Part shown: positions 25,430-39,840 of the stretch, in pieces
Position numbering within the stretch: the stretch's first letter is position 1
How the letters are laid out: each line of letters begins with the position of its first letter
Assembly: GCF_030247185.1 (NCBI RefSeq)
Contig: NC_080572.1
Location: forward strand, 123,938,928-124,002,927
Source of the DNA: Malaya genurostris
Taxonomy: Eukaryota; Arthropoda; Insecta; Diptera; Culicidae
Length of the DNA: 64,000 bases
Direction: 5' to 3'
The notes under the pieces: generated by a model
Told to the model about the DNA's origin: nothing
The model's database searches: none
The model's input: the letters and a program-made list of their open reading frames with translations, nothing else
Translations under genes and position numbers: made by a program

Positions 25430-26875
25430 AAGCACCGCAAATGAACTGCATTCAATGGAAGGTTTGCTATAACACCCAACTGAGTTACCCATGGCACTGG
25501 CGCTTCGTGATTCGGTGACTCACTCGCGGACATGATAATAGCTTCTGTGACTCTCTCGTTTACATGATAATAGCTTCTGTGACTCTCTCGATCACATGAT
25601 AATAGCTTTACAGCCGAATGCGGCCACTGACCCTTGGCTAAATGTGTGGGAAAAGGTTCGTTTCGCTTTAATACGCGAGGGGGATCTGGTTAGTATGGTT
25701 GAGACGGTTCGCTAGAAAAGGATAACCATTGCTGAAATTTGGGTTTCCGTGCGTTTAAACGCAATTAACAAACTTCGCCTTGCAAGTTCCGGTAACGAAG
25801 ATTACCAAATGCCCGGGTAGTCCGAGGATTTCCTGACCTCGATTTCTCACTTTGGTCTGACTAGTGGAAGAGGCAGGAGTTGTCCGTAATTTGTTATTCG
25901 CGACGTGGTGTGTTTGATCAGGTTATAAGTAACATGAAAAGACTTCACGCAGTTAGCTAAAGTTTAGTTTTCCTTTCCCAAACAGATAGCTTATATTGTC
26001 GATACAGTGGCAGTTAGCGTAGGCAGTGTCGTGTGTGGAACAAAAGTCAAAAGGGTAAGCCTCGTGTTCTCACACTATGTGCTATGTAGAAGGTGCTTAT
26101 TCGCCATATGGCGTGTAAGGACTTCAGCGTGAATCAGCACACGAGACACACGAAACAAAGCATCTTAGTGATCACGGAGATTCCGTACAGTAGATACATG
26201 TAGGAGATGAATGTGGAAAAGGGAAAGGAAAGGGACTAAGACTAGGCCTAGGCATGAATGCAAGACCACGGAAAGCGTAGACACGAATAAATGTAATTGT
26301 AAAATAAACCCCAAAAGCCTTTCAACTTGCACGATAATGGGATACAATAAAGCTTAAATTTCTAGTATGCAATGTAGATAGATTTGCTCTATATGAAATC
26401 GTCCCGTCTTTAGTTTGCTGGAGAAGTAATTTCATGTTAGCGTTTGGCGTTCTAGATTGTTGATTGTATGTTTACTCGAGAGGTCGACTCCGAAATCGAT
26501 CCGAACGAATCCCGAATCTTTCTGCTCCTCCGCCTAGATTGAGGTTTCCGAGGTTTACCTATGATGATAATTTCCCCGGCATAGGCGATTGCGTTGGGCG
26601 CGCGGGAGATCTCAGGTTGTGGTTAGATCCTTTCTCTGTTTCAAGAGCCGTTTGAGTCAGCTAGCTCGCTTCCCTTCCCCGATTAGGGATATAATGAACC
26701 TTCCCCTTTAAGGTCTCAAGCCGGGCAAACGAGAATTGGCGGGTGATCTCCAGAGAGTGGCGCATAAATCACCTACTTATTGACGGGGCAGTAAGCTGAC
26801 CAGTTATAAGCGCTGTATGACAAAGAAATGCTTGGGAGCAACGTAAAACACGATTTTTAATACTGTTACATACAA
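25430..26875. other. GC-richer block of unknown nature, LTR-like
   Basis: Base composition is clearly richer in G and C than the flanks. It contains a 32-bp tandem repeat with three partial units (ACATGATAATAGCTTCTGTG at 25530, 25562, 25594), several AATAAA-type signals (26285-26350), and no long coding frame. The left part begins near 'tgctataacacccaactgag' and the right ends near 'tactgttaca', which could be LTR-like ends, but no flanking duplication was found. A solo LTR or an LTR plus leader is my best guess. A frame of 63 codons (26464-26655) has no known domain. Confidence 0.3.
25530..25610. repeat. 32-bp tandem repeat, two and a half units
   Basis: Units begin ACATGATAATAGCTTCTGTG and end GACTCTCTCG. 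The third is truncated after ACATGATAATAGCTT. An earlier 'gtgactcactcgcgg' looks like a partial preceding unit. Confidence 0.8.
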
Positions 26876-27064
26876 TTGTTTCTAAGTACCAAAAAGACTG
26901 TGTACAGCATGATATTTTGCCTCGGACCGATTTTAGCATGGATCGTTTTTGGGAACATAATCGTTCGAATATGACATATGTAAACTAGATGATGGCAGCA
27001 TTTTTCGATTTATTAGCAATTCCATAATTATATTGATTTAAACTACTTACAGTAATAAATGCTG

Positions 27065-28070
27065 GAAGAACATAACACCCATATACCATTCGAATCAGTT
27101 CGTCGAGATCAGCAAATGCGTGTGTGACAAATAATTTCACTCAATTTTCTCGGAAAATTTCTTTTCCACAAATTCAGATTCATATGAAAAGTCGTATGCT
27201 CCCAAACAAGGTTCCTGAATTATGTTTGGATCTGACTTCTGGTTCCGGAACTATAGTGACTATATGTGAAACGAAAATAAAATTGTGTAACTAATTTTTT
27301 TTCGTAGATGGCTGAGCGGATCTAAAATTCAAATGAAATTTAAGTACCGATCAAGATTCAAAGGAAAGGTCGTAAAATCCTATAAAACATTGTTCTATCC
27401 GGATTTAATTCGCACTACGATTTCTCAAAGATCTACACTGATTTTCAAACATTTTGAAACAAATGTAAATTATACAGCTACTCAGGTGAATTTATCTGAC
27501 TTCGGCTACACCGATTTTCGAATTCCGGTTTCAGTATCGAATCGTTTCTCAAAGCTCAATCGTTTTCACAAAAGAAGCCAAATCGACAAAGACAAAATTA
27601 ATTAATTTTATCGAATTCCGACTTCCGATTCTGGAATTATAGGATAATCAATTTTTAAAATTCAAACGGATATAGAAGATGACAATCCCGAAAAGCTTTA
27701 AAATTGGACTCAAATTTATTGCAATTTATTCGTCATATTAATTGTTGGCTATACGAATCCGTTTAGGTTATCCTGGTTTCTGAATACCGGCTCTAGAAGT
27801 ACTGTGAAAACCCATAAACTCTAAAGTGGAAATTACTTCGACATATCATGGAATATTTAATCAATTGTCACACTTTTAGACTCAAATTCGATCCGATTTG
27901 CAGTTTCGACATTACAGGGTAATGAGTGAATAGAACTTTAAATTGCCGCTTAAAACGACGGTCATTAAAATAATGTCATGAAAACTGAAACACGGAAGAA
28001 TATTCATGCAAAAAACACATGCGGATTGATAAAAAAGGTATCATCTCACTGCTAGGTGGATTAAGCACTC
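27065..28070 (+). repeat. Family A copy
   Basis: 'cataccattcgaatcagttc' type core with only a minimal GTGTGTG tract, then 'tcaattttctcggaaaattt', repeated 'ggttccggaactatag' and 'gattctggaattatagg' modules. Right terminus 'atcatctcactgctaggtgg' plus ATTAAG at about 28065. Confidence 0.65.
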
Positions 28071-28387
28071 TGAAACAACATCCGGTGACAGCCAATGGAT
28101 AAAACACCACAAGACAACTTGCGGGCCTCGAATGTTGCGTTCACCATTCGTCTGCGGCAAGTACGAACAAGTTAAGCTTGACCAGTGACATATTAAATAC
28201 ATGATCTGCTTTCAAGTAAAATTGAATGATTTTTAAATCAAATGTTCATCTGCTTGTTTCAAAGTAGTGCTTCAATCACCAGACCCTGCGCGATGCAAGT
28301 ACAAATAACATTATAATTACAATGTAAATTTTCCTATTTCTACATTATTTCAGACTCGTTAATAACTAACAGTTCAATATGACAGCC

Positions 28388-28586
28388 CGGGTTGGCGGTT
28401 CAATGCATAGGATGCTGGTCTTACAAGCCAGTTGTCGTATGTTCGAGCCCCGACCTGGAAGGATTCTTAGTAGTAGGATCCATAGTACTAGCCATGCAAT
28501 TATTCTGTACACTAAGAATCGGCTGCGAAGTCTGTTGAAACAGAAAGGCCAAATTCCACCAGAAGAATGTAATGCCAAGACTTTGC
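28388..28586 (+). mobile_element. tRNA-Val-like SINE, full length, 15-bp target duplication
   Basis: A 199-bp element flanked by perfect duplications TTCAATATGACAGCC (28373-28387 and 28587-28601). The head is tRNA-like: an A-box-like region 'ggttggcggttcaatgcata', an anticodon arm CTGGT-CTTACAA-GCCAG with anticodon TAC (valine type), and a B box GTTCGAGCC at 28441. The body contains 'ggaaggattcttagtag', 'gtacactaagaatcggctgc' and 'tctgttgaaacagaaaggcc', and ends CTTTGCT. The perfect duplication indicates a recent or well-preserved insertion. It would be transcribed by RNA polymerase III and mobilised by a partner LINE. Confidence 0.88.
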
Positions 28587-28609
28587 TTCAATATGACAGC
28601 CACCATTTC

Positions 28610-30955
28610 ATCGTTAAAATTCGAAACTGTCCAGATTCTTTCAATTTTCATCCATGATTACCGTAACAGCTTCACTAAGAGTGTAGGGGCAAATTAATGC
28701 TAATGATAATAATGAAATTTATTTCCGTATATCTCCAGGATTTTCGTCTATCTACTAGTTTATATCGGTATAACACGCGCAGATAGAAACCAACACTGGC
28801 TTTCCCGGATCTTGTGCCAAATTAGAATAAATCGATAACCTTCGGAGCGGAGCCGAGATATAATGCATTTCGATTTTTTGCGCATCTCGTGTGCAGTTGG
28901 ATTCGTCTACCATCCCGAAGACAGCCGGAAAATGGCAGGCTCATTCATTCATACTACCATGACACTTTTCTGTGAGCCTTACAACTTTAATCCCAGCGTT
29001 TTATGCGCATATATTAACATAATTTCGCTCTAAATTTAACGGAAAGCCAAGTAAAATATAAATTGAATTTCTATTTCGAAACTCGATCTGTCCCCGATTT
29101 TACGGAGCTGTGTTTGGTAGAAGTTAGTACAATGCAGCTCTGCCTTGACTCTGTGGGTGGAAATTGGTGAATAGTGTTTGGCAATCGTCTGCTAAAGTCA
29201 TACTGTCCGAATAATATTTGACATTATCCAGCATGAAGCGAATGCAATTATGTGCGGTACCAAAATGAGTAGTTCCGCGTTGAATGCGTTTGTGCATGAA
29301 GAGGTTTTATGTTCCGAGTGCCATTTCCTACTTGAGACAAATACCACTTGACATAAATTTTCCGCAAAATTAACCACAGTGCTGGATTGAACGTGTGTGT
29401 GGAATTGCTTGTGAACATTTTTTACTCTGCCTTGCAGCTGGGTAATGTGTGGAACATTGTTTTGAACAATACCACTAGCTACGGAAGCTATAAAAGACGA
29501 CATATAAATATGTTGGAATTCGTGAGGCTGTCAAACCTAGCAAGAGTTATGGAAGAATATAAAATATTATCCCATTTTCACACTATGTCATATATTGATT
29601 TTTTTTTCAGTATTTGCATACATCATGTTTGCCGGTTCGTTATACCAAATCTGAAATCCAGAGAACTTAATCAATTAACATATAGACGAAAAACGTTGCT
29701 AGTTGTTTTGCTTAACGTTAACCCTTTGTAGCATAGAATAAAATTCAAATTTCAATATTTCGTGTGTGTTTGAATTTCAGTTGAAGTAATCCGTTACATT
29801 CTCATATGTATCAAAGCCATGTTCGTAAAGGACTCACCAGTGTTATTCAAAACCATAATGCTGGTTTGCAGTTATCAGGTGTTGATTCTCTTCAAAACAA
29901 TATTTCACATATAAAAACTCTGGGGCTACACGACATACGACATATATACGGGCAAAATCCAGATGCTACAGATGAGCATAATGAGTCATGATTTGAGAAA
30001 AAGAGTGAATTTTCATACTATGACAGTACACCATGAATCAAAGTTCTCGGATCATGATCTTTGCTGATTACTCTGGCTGAAATTTAAGCGTAACGTACCT
30101 TACACGGGTGGATATAACTACTTCTACGATGGTGATCTATGTAATATAAACTCTAGCGTTATGTTTAAAAAAATTAAGATTATAAATATGAATGAACTTG
30201 AATGGTGAGTTGAACGTATTTTTACACGGTTCCTTCATTTTTAGATTTCACTCTATCTTTTTTGGTATTAGAATTGCTGGAAAACCAGACTTCTGAACGA
30301 AGCCTGATATCACAACTATAGTTTATTTAGTTATCATTGCTTATTTAGCTTTCATAATGGATTGTTAAATGTTGCTAGAATTCCTGAAAATAATAAAATA
30401 ATGAATAAATTTAGAATGATAGCTCGTTTTGTTATTATTTTCTTATTCAGACAATGAGAAATGTATGAATGTGTTACGGTGCCGCTATAAGCATTTTCTG
30501 TTATTTTTAGTACATTTTAGTGAAAATTAGAAACGAAGAACATCTCGAGTTTTGGCTAAACAATAGATTGAATATTGTAGTAAACCCTGTTTAAATGATT
30601 TCGAAGGATGATTAATTTATTCGAAGTATAATATTAAAATATGTATTACCTTTATGCAATCTCCTTAATTTAACAAAATAGCTACAGAAAATTGTTCGAA
30701 TCACCCAATAATGTTTAACCTATCTAAATACATTTGCATTTATGTACGTTCCATTATGGCTTTAAAACGCATGAACCGATTGTTGTCAAACTAGGTATAT
30801 CTCGGGAGATGATAATAAGGGCTTCGATCGAATGTACAAGAAATAACACGTCGTGATGAATACATAGTTCTTCGCCAGTTAGAGAGGGATATTGAAGATG
30901 GACGTAAAAAATGTTTCTAGCAAGGGGTCTATGCTTAAATTGATTGTATTTGACA
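28610..30955. other. No gene seen
   Basis: Only short frames, the longest about 114 codons at 29387-29731 with no recognisable motif. No repeats shared with the rest of the window were spotted. Confidence 0.4.
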
Positions 30956-31059
30956 AAAGAAAACCCTGTTTTTACCCACCTAGAAGTGTGATAAATCCAT
31001 TCTCTTGTTACTCATATTTTTATAAACATTACTAATGCATTTAAAAAACCTTTTTCAAT

Positions 31060-32400
<1,341 letters not shown>

Positions 32401-32429
32401 ATTGAGTATTGAAAGAAAACTTAAAAGCT

Positions 32430-33125
32430 TATTTGCACATAAACTAGCATAACCCTTTCGATTTGTTAACAGTATTAAACAAAATGTATGAGATTTTTAT
32501 CCGTTTCCCACATCATCGCTCTTAAACGACTTGCTATATCGCTTTGTAATTCCGAAAGCGAAAGTCGGAACCGGATAAAGTTCACAAGTATCGTATGTAG
32601 TTATAATACCTTTCCTTTGGACCTAAGTTTATGAAAATCTGTCCATTCCTTTCTGAGAAAATTCACTATTTTCCGGTACTTACAGAACTAGAAACTGAAA
32701 AGCACTCTTATAATCAATATGTTTGCGCTCATCGCCCTGTAACCGAAACTCGGATTCAACTAAGATTGTATAGGATCACAAGACTTTTCATATGAATCTA
32801 AATTTATGAAAATCGGTTAAATCAACTCTGAGAGAAAGTGCATTCAATTTGTTGTGCACATACATACAGTCTATGCCGATCTCGACGAACGGATTCGAGT
32901 GGTATATGAAACTACGGCTACCTGGAAGGATTCGTGTCAGTAGAATCATAGCACCAGCCATGCAATGGTTCTCTACACTCTGAATCGGCTGCGAAGTATG
33001 TTGAAACAGAAGGTTAAATTCCACTACAGGAATATAATACCAAGGCTTTTTATGAAACTCAACCCTCTGGGTCTCGTGATTGCACAATCTTTCTATATAT
33101 GAAAGGCGAAATTCAAATGAAACAC
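32430..33125 (-). repeat. Family A copy carrying a SINE insertion
   Basis: Interior modules 'ttccgaaagcgaaagtcgga', 'tctgagaaaattcac' and 'cgatctcgacgaacggattc'. A truncated valine SINE is inserted at about 32921. The copy resumes 'tgaaactcaaccctctgggt' to the exit end near 33110 ('tatatgaaaggcg'). Confidence 0.6.
32921..33049 (+). mobile_element. 5'-truncated tRNA-Val-like SINE
   Basis: Matches the body of the SINE at 28388 from 'cctggaaggattc' onward, including 'ctctgaatcggctgcgaagt' and 'gttgaaacagaaggtt', ending near GGCTTT. The tRNA head is missing. Flanking 'tatgaaact' occurs on both sides (about 32904 and 33050), a likely short target duplication. Confidence 0.75.
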
Positions 33126-33129
33126 AATA

Positions 33130-34345
33130 ACCAGCGAATGTAAATTTGTAAATCAATGCGAAAATCGGAGAAGTACTACTTAGTATAAAAAACTACAAGG
33201 ATCAGCCCCATGTGGTCGTTCGAGCCATAGATGTGGAACAAGGCAACCAAAATTTCTTATGATCTACAATCAATCGTCACCACACTTTTGAATCCGCAAT
33301 TGCACGAGAGTCTGCCTAGATTTACACCAATATCCCAAATGTATGCAATTATATATTTATAATTACTTGCAATACGGATTTTGATATAAAGCTTCTCTTC
33401 ATCAAGCTTGTGTTCAAGTTTTGTATGCAAGCAGTTTTTTTATAGCGTTAAGTTTCTCTACCATTCTGCTATTTCGGTAGAAGCCAAAACTTTTTCTCAT
33501 TTTCAATCGAGTTCATCTTACAAAATTAGAAATTAATCTTAAGCACTCAAAATTTACCCTGGGGTTTATGTCAATTTCTCAGGCGAAACGACATAACATG
33601 GAATTTCATCCGAACTCGTATGATACAAAATCAGAGCATACCAATTGAAGCTTCGAATCGTTTTATGGCACTTTTTGTTTTGCTGTCTAGCAACAACCTA
33701 CCTCTAGCATGCTACGCGTAGGACTGAAACGTTAGCTGTAATTTTGCTTCTATTTATAGATTCGCGTGCTTCCAACAGCTTCGCTTTTGCATCTATTGAC
33801 CAATCTGAGCGATGCTTTCCCTTTGAAATATCGCTTACTCCTTCAAAACCGTCGTCTATGGCAGGGAAATCTGATATGCCGGAGATTTTTAGCAGACAAA
33901 ATAAGACACTGCTCGCTACTAATCAAAATTTCAATCATTTATAATTGAAAATACGTGGTTTGATACGTTCAAATCGAATCTTAGAAATCCAGAAATTCCA
34001 ATCTTAGAAATCTAGAAATTCCAATGAAATAATGAAATAATATTAATAATTGATATAAAATATACAACGCTGTAAGTGTTTAAAACCTGACCACATTTCT
34101 ACGTGTATTTTTTCTTGAGTTTCAAATTTGCACCCCTATATAGAAAATAAAGATGTGTTCCACATAAAAACTCGTTTAAATATTTTTAAATACAAACACC
34201 GGATAAAAACATTGGGTGCAAAAAACAGATTCGGATCGTATATTTAATGCAAAAATTATTGGAAAACATCTTTATTACTAGAACCGGACAAAAAATTGCA
34301 TGCAAAAACAGGTTTATAACTTCTGGTTATCTGGCTCTTCCGAAC
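33130..34345. other. No gene seen
   Basis: Short frames only. A tandem 'atcttagaaatc(t/c)agaaattcca' duplication occurs near 33980-34022. Confidence 0.4.
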
Positions 34346-34347
34346 AA

Positions 34348-34550
34348 AAGCAAAGTCCTGGCATTACATTCCTTTCGTGGAATTTGGCCGTTCTGTTTCA
34401 ACAGACTTCGCAGCCAATTCTTAGTGTACAGAATCATTGCGTGGCTAGTACTATGGATTCTACTTACACTAAGAATCCTTCCAGGTCGGGGCTCGAACAT
34501 ACCACAACTGGCTTGTAAGACCAGCGCCGTGCGCATTGTCGAATCACGCT
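34348..34550 (-). mobile_element. tRNA-Val-like SINE, minus strand
   Basis: Reverse complement of the 28.4-kb SINE: B box and anticodon arm (GCTGGTCTTACAAGCCAG) near 34508-34526, and body ending in CTTTGCT at 34350. The A-box region is diverged (about 34527-34550). Target duplication was not identified. Confidence 0.8.
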
Positions 34551-34741
34551 CTGTAACATCCACTTGTCATAAAATTATATGTGTTTTTATACTAAAAGTT
34601 AAAGTTAACCTAATTCCTTTCAAAAGCCGTAAAAATTAAGAAATCTGTAGAAAAAATTTCGTTAATCTATCAATTCCAGAACTCTGTCAAATAATCGAAA
34701 CTACTGCAGAGTATCGCAAAATGGGTGACGTAGAATAGCAT

Positions 34742-34915
34742 CGTTTTGTCCCGGGTTGGTGGTTCAATGCATAGGGCGCTGGTCTTACAAACCAGTCGTC
34801 GTATGTTCGTAGCACCAGCCATGCACTGGTTCTGTACACTCTGAATCGGCTGCAAAGTCTGTTGAAACAGAAGGTCAAATTCCACTACAGGAATGTAATA
34901 CCAAGGCTTTGCTTT
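34742..34915 (+). mobile_element. tRNA-Val-like SINE with internal deletion
   Basis: Flanked by TAGAATAGCAT (34731-34741 and 34916-34926). Head 'ccgggttggtggttcaatgc', anticodon arm with CTTACAA. Then a deletion of about 35 bp joins the B box GTTCG directly to the body at 'tagcaccagccatgc'. Ends GGCTTTGCTTT. Confidence 0.85.
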
Positions 34916-34929
34916 TAGAATAGCATTAA

Positions 34930-36686
34930 TAATTTCATAGAGGTGCGATGAACAAGAACTCATTGCGTGGTTATATACTAAATGCACTTGAAAAATTTAA
35001 TATAGTAGTTATGTTTTTACTACATATTTGAGAATCTCTTAAATCTAATTGGATTTCATGTACAAAACGTAAACGTATTTTAATACCTAACAGCAACTCA
35101 ACAAAATAATAAGTGATAGTAAGCAAACTTTGAATTTTCATAGAAAAACCAGAACCGTCCCGTTTATCATTTCACGTTTAAATTTCACGATTAGAAATTT
35201 GCTTGTCGAAGTAAATTTAATATCTGTATCACCTCATTCACATTCAACATTTGAAAAGTATTTTTTTTATGCTCGAGAAATGATTGATTTTGTTTTTAGA
35301 TTAGTAATAGTAATCGCAGAGCATATTTCACTATTCGATTATCTATTACCACGAAAAGCAAAACGTTGAACAAAACAAATATCTAGACGGAAGGAAAAAG
35401 ACAAAAAATTAAACAATTCGAAGCATGAAAGCGCTCTCATATCTGTGTGATGTAGTCATTTCGTAGGGCCTATAATATAATGGCTGTATTTCCACTCTCT
35501 ATCAATCGGATGCCATGGCCTTGCGTTGAAGCTACCGACTTCCACTGTAAAAGAGTAAATTCGAAGCAGTTTCAAACAAGTTCAGTAAATTTCATTACTA
35601 ATTTAGTCTTCAAGTATGCAATTATATATAAACTAGTATTCTGGTGGTATTGTTTTGTTATCTTAAATAGCTTAACTTCTTATGAGTCTGGTATGAACGG
35701 GGTAAGTTTTTGGTATTCAGTTTTGATATTTTAGCTCTTATTTCAACCTAACAAGTTCCAAATAAAACTATTTGGTTATTCTGAAAAGAATGACATAATA
35801 CAGTATTCTTTATATTATTATTATTATCTATATTTCAGCGGTATTGCATCGAATTAATCTTATGTCGTTTTCGCTTGAGAAAACAGAAACTGACCCTGGG
35901 TAGTTTCATCAAACAAAAGATTTGCCAGTAGTTAGGTTTGGCATCATGCGAAAACGACATTAGTTATCATGCCAGCAAAATGTTACCAAAAGCCTGCTTA
36001 CAGTTCAAACTTCCAGCTAATATGTCAAAATTCACCTTGCAATTAATGGTCTGTCATGGAGTCAATGTAACATGCACTGACCAACAAATTCCTTTGCAGA
36101 AAAGTATCGAACACTTCACTCTCTTGGGTGAAACTTTTCATCGTTGAAACTTTTCCTAATTGTCACCATGAAGAATTTTTTTAAATTCAATAAAGGATGT
36201 TTTGACAGCGAATGTACAGTTCAAGTTTAGCGGTCGAGACACCTCCAGCTCCTAATAGAGCTTGTTATTCGACCGATTTCTACGTGAATTAGACACGTGA
36301 ATCTATGAAATATAATGGTTCAATATGGCTGAAAAAGAATATACAATCGATGTTATTATGCTGTGGTTTAACAGCAACCACCTGTAAACTCTCACATTTC
36401 ACGTAGAAGGAAAAGTTTTCGTTGCCATGACATGCCCGCGCCAGTGTGTAAGAATTGTATGGAAATAACGTAGGCGCTCTGCCGTTCATTTTCAGTAGAA
36501 AAATAAGTTTTCACAGACAAGTCCAATATACGGCATAGTATTTACAGTTTAGTCGACTTTGTTAGACAATCCATACGTTAATACACGTGTGGGATATGCA
36601 AATATCTGCGAATGCGTTTTCGTGCAAGATGAAAGATATGTTTGACCACTCGTTTCGATCGTGTCATTCTTTATACCCACACCTGT
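34930..36686. other. No gene seen
   Basis: Frames up to 84 codons without motifs. Confidence 0.4.
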
Positions 36687-36694
36687 GCAACAGG

Positions 36695-36911
36695 CAGGGC
36701 TGCCGAGAGAAAAAAAAGCGGGCCCGGGGGGATTCTAGTACGGACCCCTTAATTTAAGGAGCAAAAATTAGCAAAAACAAACGACCTGATTCTATTTTGG
36801 AGGATTGAATGAGCAAAAAAAAAGATTTGATTTGATTATGAGAAATAAGAAATATTTTTAAATCTTCGAATCTCCGGGCCTTCCCCCCTTTCCCCCCTCT
36901 AGGCGGCCCTG
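36695..36911. mobile_element. hAT-type MITE, 217 bp, perfect 8-bp target duplication
   Basis: Flanked by GCAACAGG on both sides (36687-36694 and 36912-36919). Ends are CAGGGCTGCCGAGAG and, inverted, CAGGGCCGCCTAGAG. Eight-bp duplications and CAGGG ends are characteristic of hAT elements. The interior has no ORF and carries G-rich and C-rich tracts close to the two ends (about 36718-36731 and 36884-36899) that could pair. Confidence 0.85.
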
Positions 36912-36919
36912 GCAACAGG

Positions 36920-38740
36920 TAGTCAAAAATCAAACATCCGAAGTTTTCTTCTTATTTCTTTCTTTGACCATACATCCAGCGGTTTCGTTTATAGTCACAT
37001 AGACTTTACTGTTTTAGCTACCGATAATATTTCGCGGCGTCGCACCGCCAAGCCACTTCAGCACAAAAAAAAACTTGCTTTCCTTCTCACGAATCACTCG
37101 AATTTCCAACACACTATCCGCGAATCAACGTGCTTACATGTTGAGAGCTCCACCGGAAGTGACATCAGAAGTCGAAATTGTTGTTATTACATTTGTCATC
37201 GTTTACTCAAATCCGCAACTGTCATACATTATCGTGCACTTTATGACAAGTGGCAACATTTAGCAAAATAATAACATCGCACAACATCATAAATCATGCA
37301 CGGATGCAGCGATAGTAGCACCAATAACATATTCGAGGGCAGCGATGCTCGGAATGCTCTATTTACTTGTGCTCACAGAGTAGGAGTTACATAAACTTTT
37401 CACAGCATTCGTGAACAAACTCGTTTTCAATCAACTTTATCAATGATTTCGATAACCGAAAGAAATCTACATATTAATTACGATATGAAATTTTCTATTC
37501 AACAAGACAAACTAGAAACTGAAGATTTGAAAATCGAGTGAATCTTAAAGTGTTAATTCTGCTCCTGAGACTATTTGGTAATAACCGGTCTTCGCTGAGC
37601 GATGACTTCATATTCTTAATTTTATATGAATTCTAGTGGAGCTAAAGCCATCAATAGTAAGTTCATTTCTACTTATTTGCTCTCATACAATATTAAGTTG
37701 CTAGAGCTGGTACCACGAATGAAAGATCCAGTTTTATCACTGTCAACTAGTTGGATAAAGCACAGGATTTGTTCTAGGACTGCATCCAAATATGCCAGCT
37801 ACTGGCGCAGCTTGCAAACTCAACACAACAGCATTTTTACCAGATTTGAATCTGAAAATGTTAAAATGTCTATTGTATTTCTCCAAGCATCAGCATGCTG
37901 AGTACTATTTTTGTGATTTGTGTAAGTGCGTTTGCGTACTTCATAGCATCTGATATGTAACTGTTCCGCATTGACGCAACTACGTATCCGACTTTTCGGT
38001 TCTCCATACATGGTTGAATCTGTGTATGGTGAGCTAAAAATGAAGGATATTCTACCGGTTCTCACCCAGTATGGTGAGGAGCAATAGCCAGAGGAGATCA
38101 TCGTTCTTCCTGGAGTGAATGAATCCATTCTGTTTCTACCGGACGTCGCCATTTCTCATGGGGCTGATAAATATTTACGAATTTGGCAAATGAAAGAGAT
38201 TTCAGTATAACGTGAAAAGCTAAGTGGAATCAAAATGGTCTTTTTATACATACTTTTGAATATTTGTTAATTTCCAGATAGGGCGAGCACTAAAAACAAA
38301 TGTTTTTATCTGTGATATTTCTATTCGGCATTTACATTTTTTATATTAAAGTGAGCATTAATACAATACAAATAAAGGCCTATTAATTTCAAAAGCCCAT
38401 TGCTACACTCTTAAAAAAAATAATTTACGCTTGACGTAATCACTAGCATACCGTAATTGCTTCGGTGATGACACCATTTTACATCTATTAACATGTAGAA
38501 ATAATGTTTGCTTCTATACCGATGTAAGCTAAATTAGCTGTGAAGTTAAAGATATGGCTTATCTTCACATGCTTGGAATTGTAAGATTGAAACACGACGC
38601 CCTCTTTATGTGCATCTATAAAGACGTGCATCTATAAAAACGTAAAAGATTTTTTCTAAGTGTGTAGTATCATATACTTTTGAGCAAATGTCGAAATTCT
38701 TGTCGAATAAAGAGCGTTTGTGAGAAGAGTTGATTCATTC
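36920..38740. other. No recognised gene
   Basis: A 91-codon plus frame (37626-37901) and a 110-codon minus frame (37820-38152) overlap. A plus-strand stretch around 38000-38160 reads 'YMVESVYGELKMKDILPVL' in a short open segment and could be a remnant of a transposase or gene, but I cannot name a family. The rest has no recognisable feature. Confidence 0.3.
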
Positions 38741-38901
38741 CTTTTTGCCTTTCTCTATAGAAAGGTATTAGAATTGCTTGAAAAATCGACTTTCGAACGG
38801 AGCCTCGGAGACCCATAGTGTTATATACCATTCGACTCAGTTCGTCGAGATCGGAAAATGTCTGTGTGTGTGTGTGTGTATGTGTGTGCACTTTTCGAAG
38901 A

Positions 38902-39405
38902 TATTTGAACGCGCTCAATTTTCTCAGAGATGGCTGAACCGATTTGAACAAACTTGGGCTCGTTTGAAAGCTACTGTCGGGCCATTGATCAAGTTCGAAG
39001 ATCAAATGGCTGTGACTTTTGGTTCCGCAGATATGATTGTATAAGTGACGTAACCGACAAAAAGCGTTGTATTTGAACGCGCTCAATTTTCTCAGAGATG
39101 GCTGAACCGATTTTAACAAACTTGGGCTCGTTTGAAAGCTACTGTCGGGCCATTGATCAAGTTCAAAGATAAAATGGCTGTGACTTTTGGTTCCGGAGAT
39201 ATGATTGTATAAGTTACGTAACCGACAAAAAGCGTTGTATTTGAACGCGCTCAATTTTCTCAGAGATGGCTGATCCGATTTTAACAAACTTGGGCTCGTT
39301 TGAAAGCTACTGTCGTGCCATTGATCAAGTTCGAAGATCAAATGGTTGTGACTTTTGGTTCCAGATATATGATTGTATAAGTGACGTAACCGACAAAACA
39401 CGTTG
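38902..39405. repeat. Three 168-bp tandem units
   Basis: Each unit begins TATTTGAACGCGCTCAATTT and contains CTCAGAGATGGCTGAACCG, 'gaaagctactgtcgggccat', a TTCCGGAGATATGATTGTAT stretch and 'gtgacgtaaccgac'. Unit starts are exactly 168 apart. The third ends in 'acacgttgatttttaccgct'. Confidence 0.92.
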
Positions 39406-39597
39406 ATTTTTACCGCTCTTATATATAAGGGTGCCAAAATTTTGGGATCACCTCTATTTTCGTTAAGCTCTAGTGTTCAAAAGTTTAAGCACCTCGAAAA
39501 ATGCCTTCATGCAAAATTTGAGCTAAATCGGACATGCGTAAGGGGTGCTGCCCGGTGGTAAAGGTTTGACAATTTTCGATCTTGAAAAAGCACCATA

Positions 39598-39840
39598 GGA
39601 GGGAGTACATGAATTTTCCAAAATCGAAAATTTTTTTTGATGCCGAAACTCATAAAACTGCATAAAACATCGAAATTTAGTGTCATCTAAAAAAAAAATT
39701 ATTTTGAAAAAATCAACTTTCTGGGAAATTTTTTTTTTGAGATGACACTAAATCTCGACGTTTCATGCAATTCTAAGCCTTTTGGCATCAAAATTTTTTT
39801 TTCGATTTCGAAAATTTCATGTACTCCCCCCTATGGTGAC
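39598..39840. repeat. Hairpin-forming inverted repeat (copy 1)
   Basis: Left arm about 39598-39695 and right arm about 39735-39837 are inverted copies ('gggagtacatgaattttcca' against 'ttcatgtactcccccctatg'; 'aaatttagtgtcatct' against 'agatgacactaaatc'). The arms are about 100 bp with a short A/T-rich loop. Confidence 0.8.
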
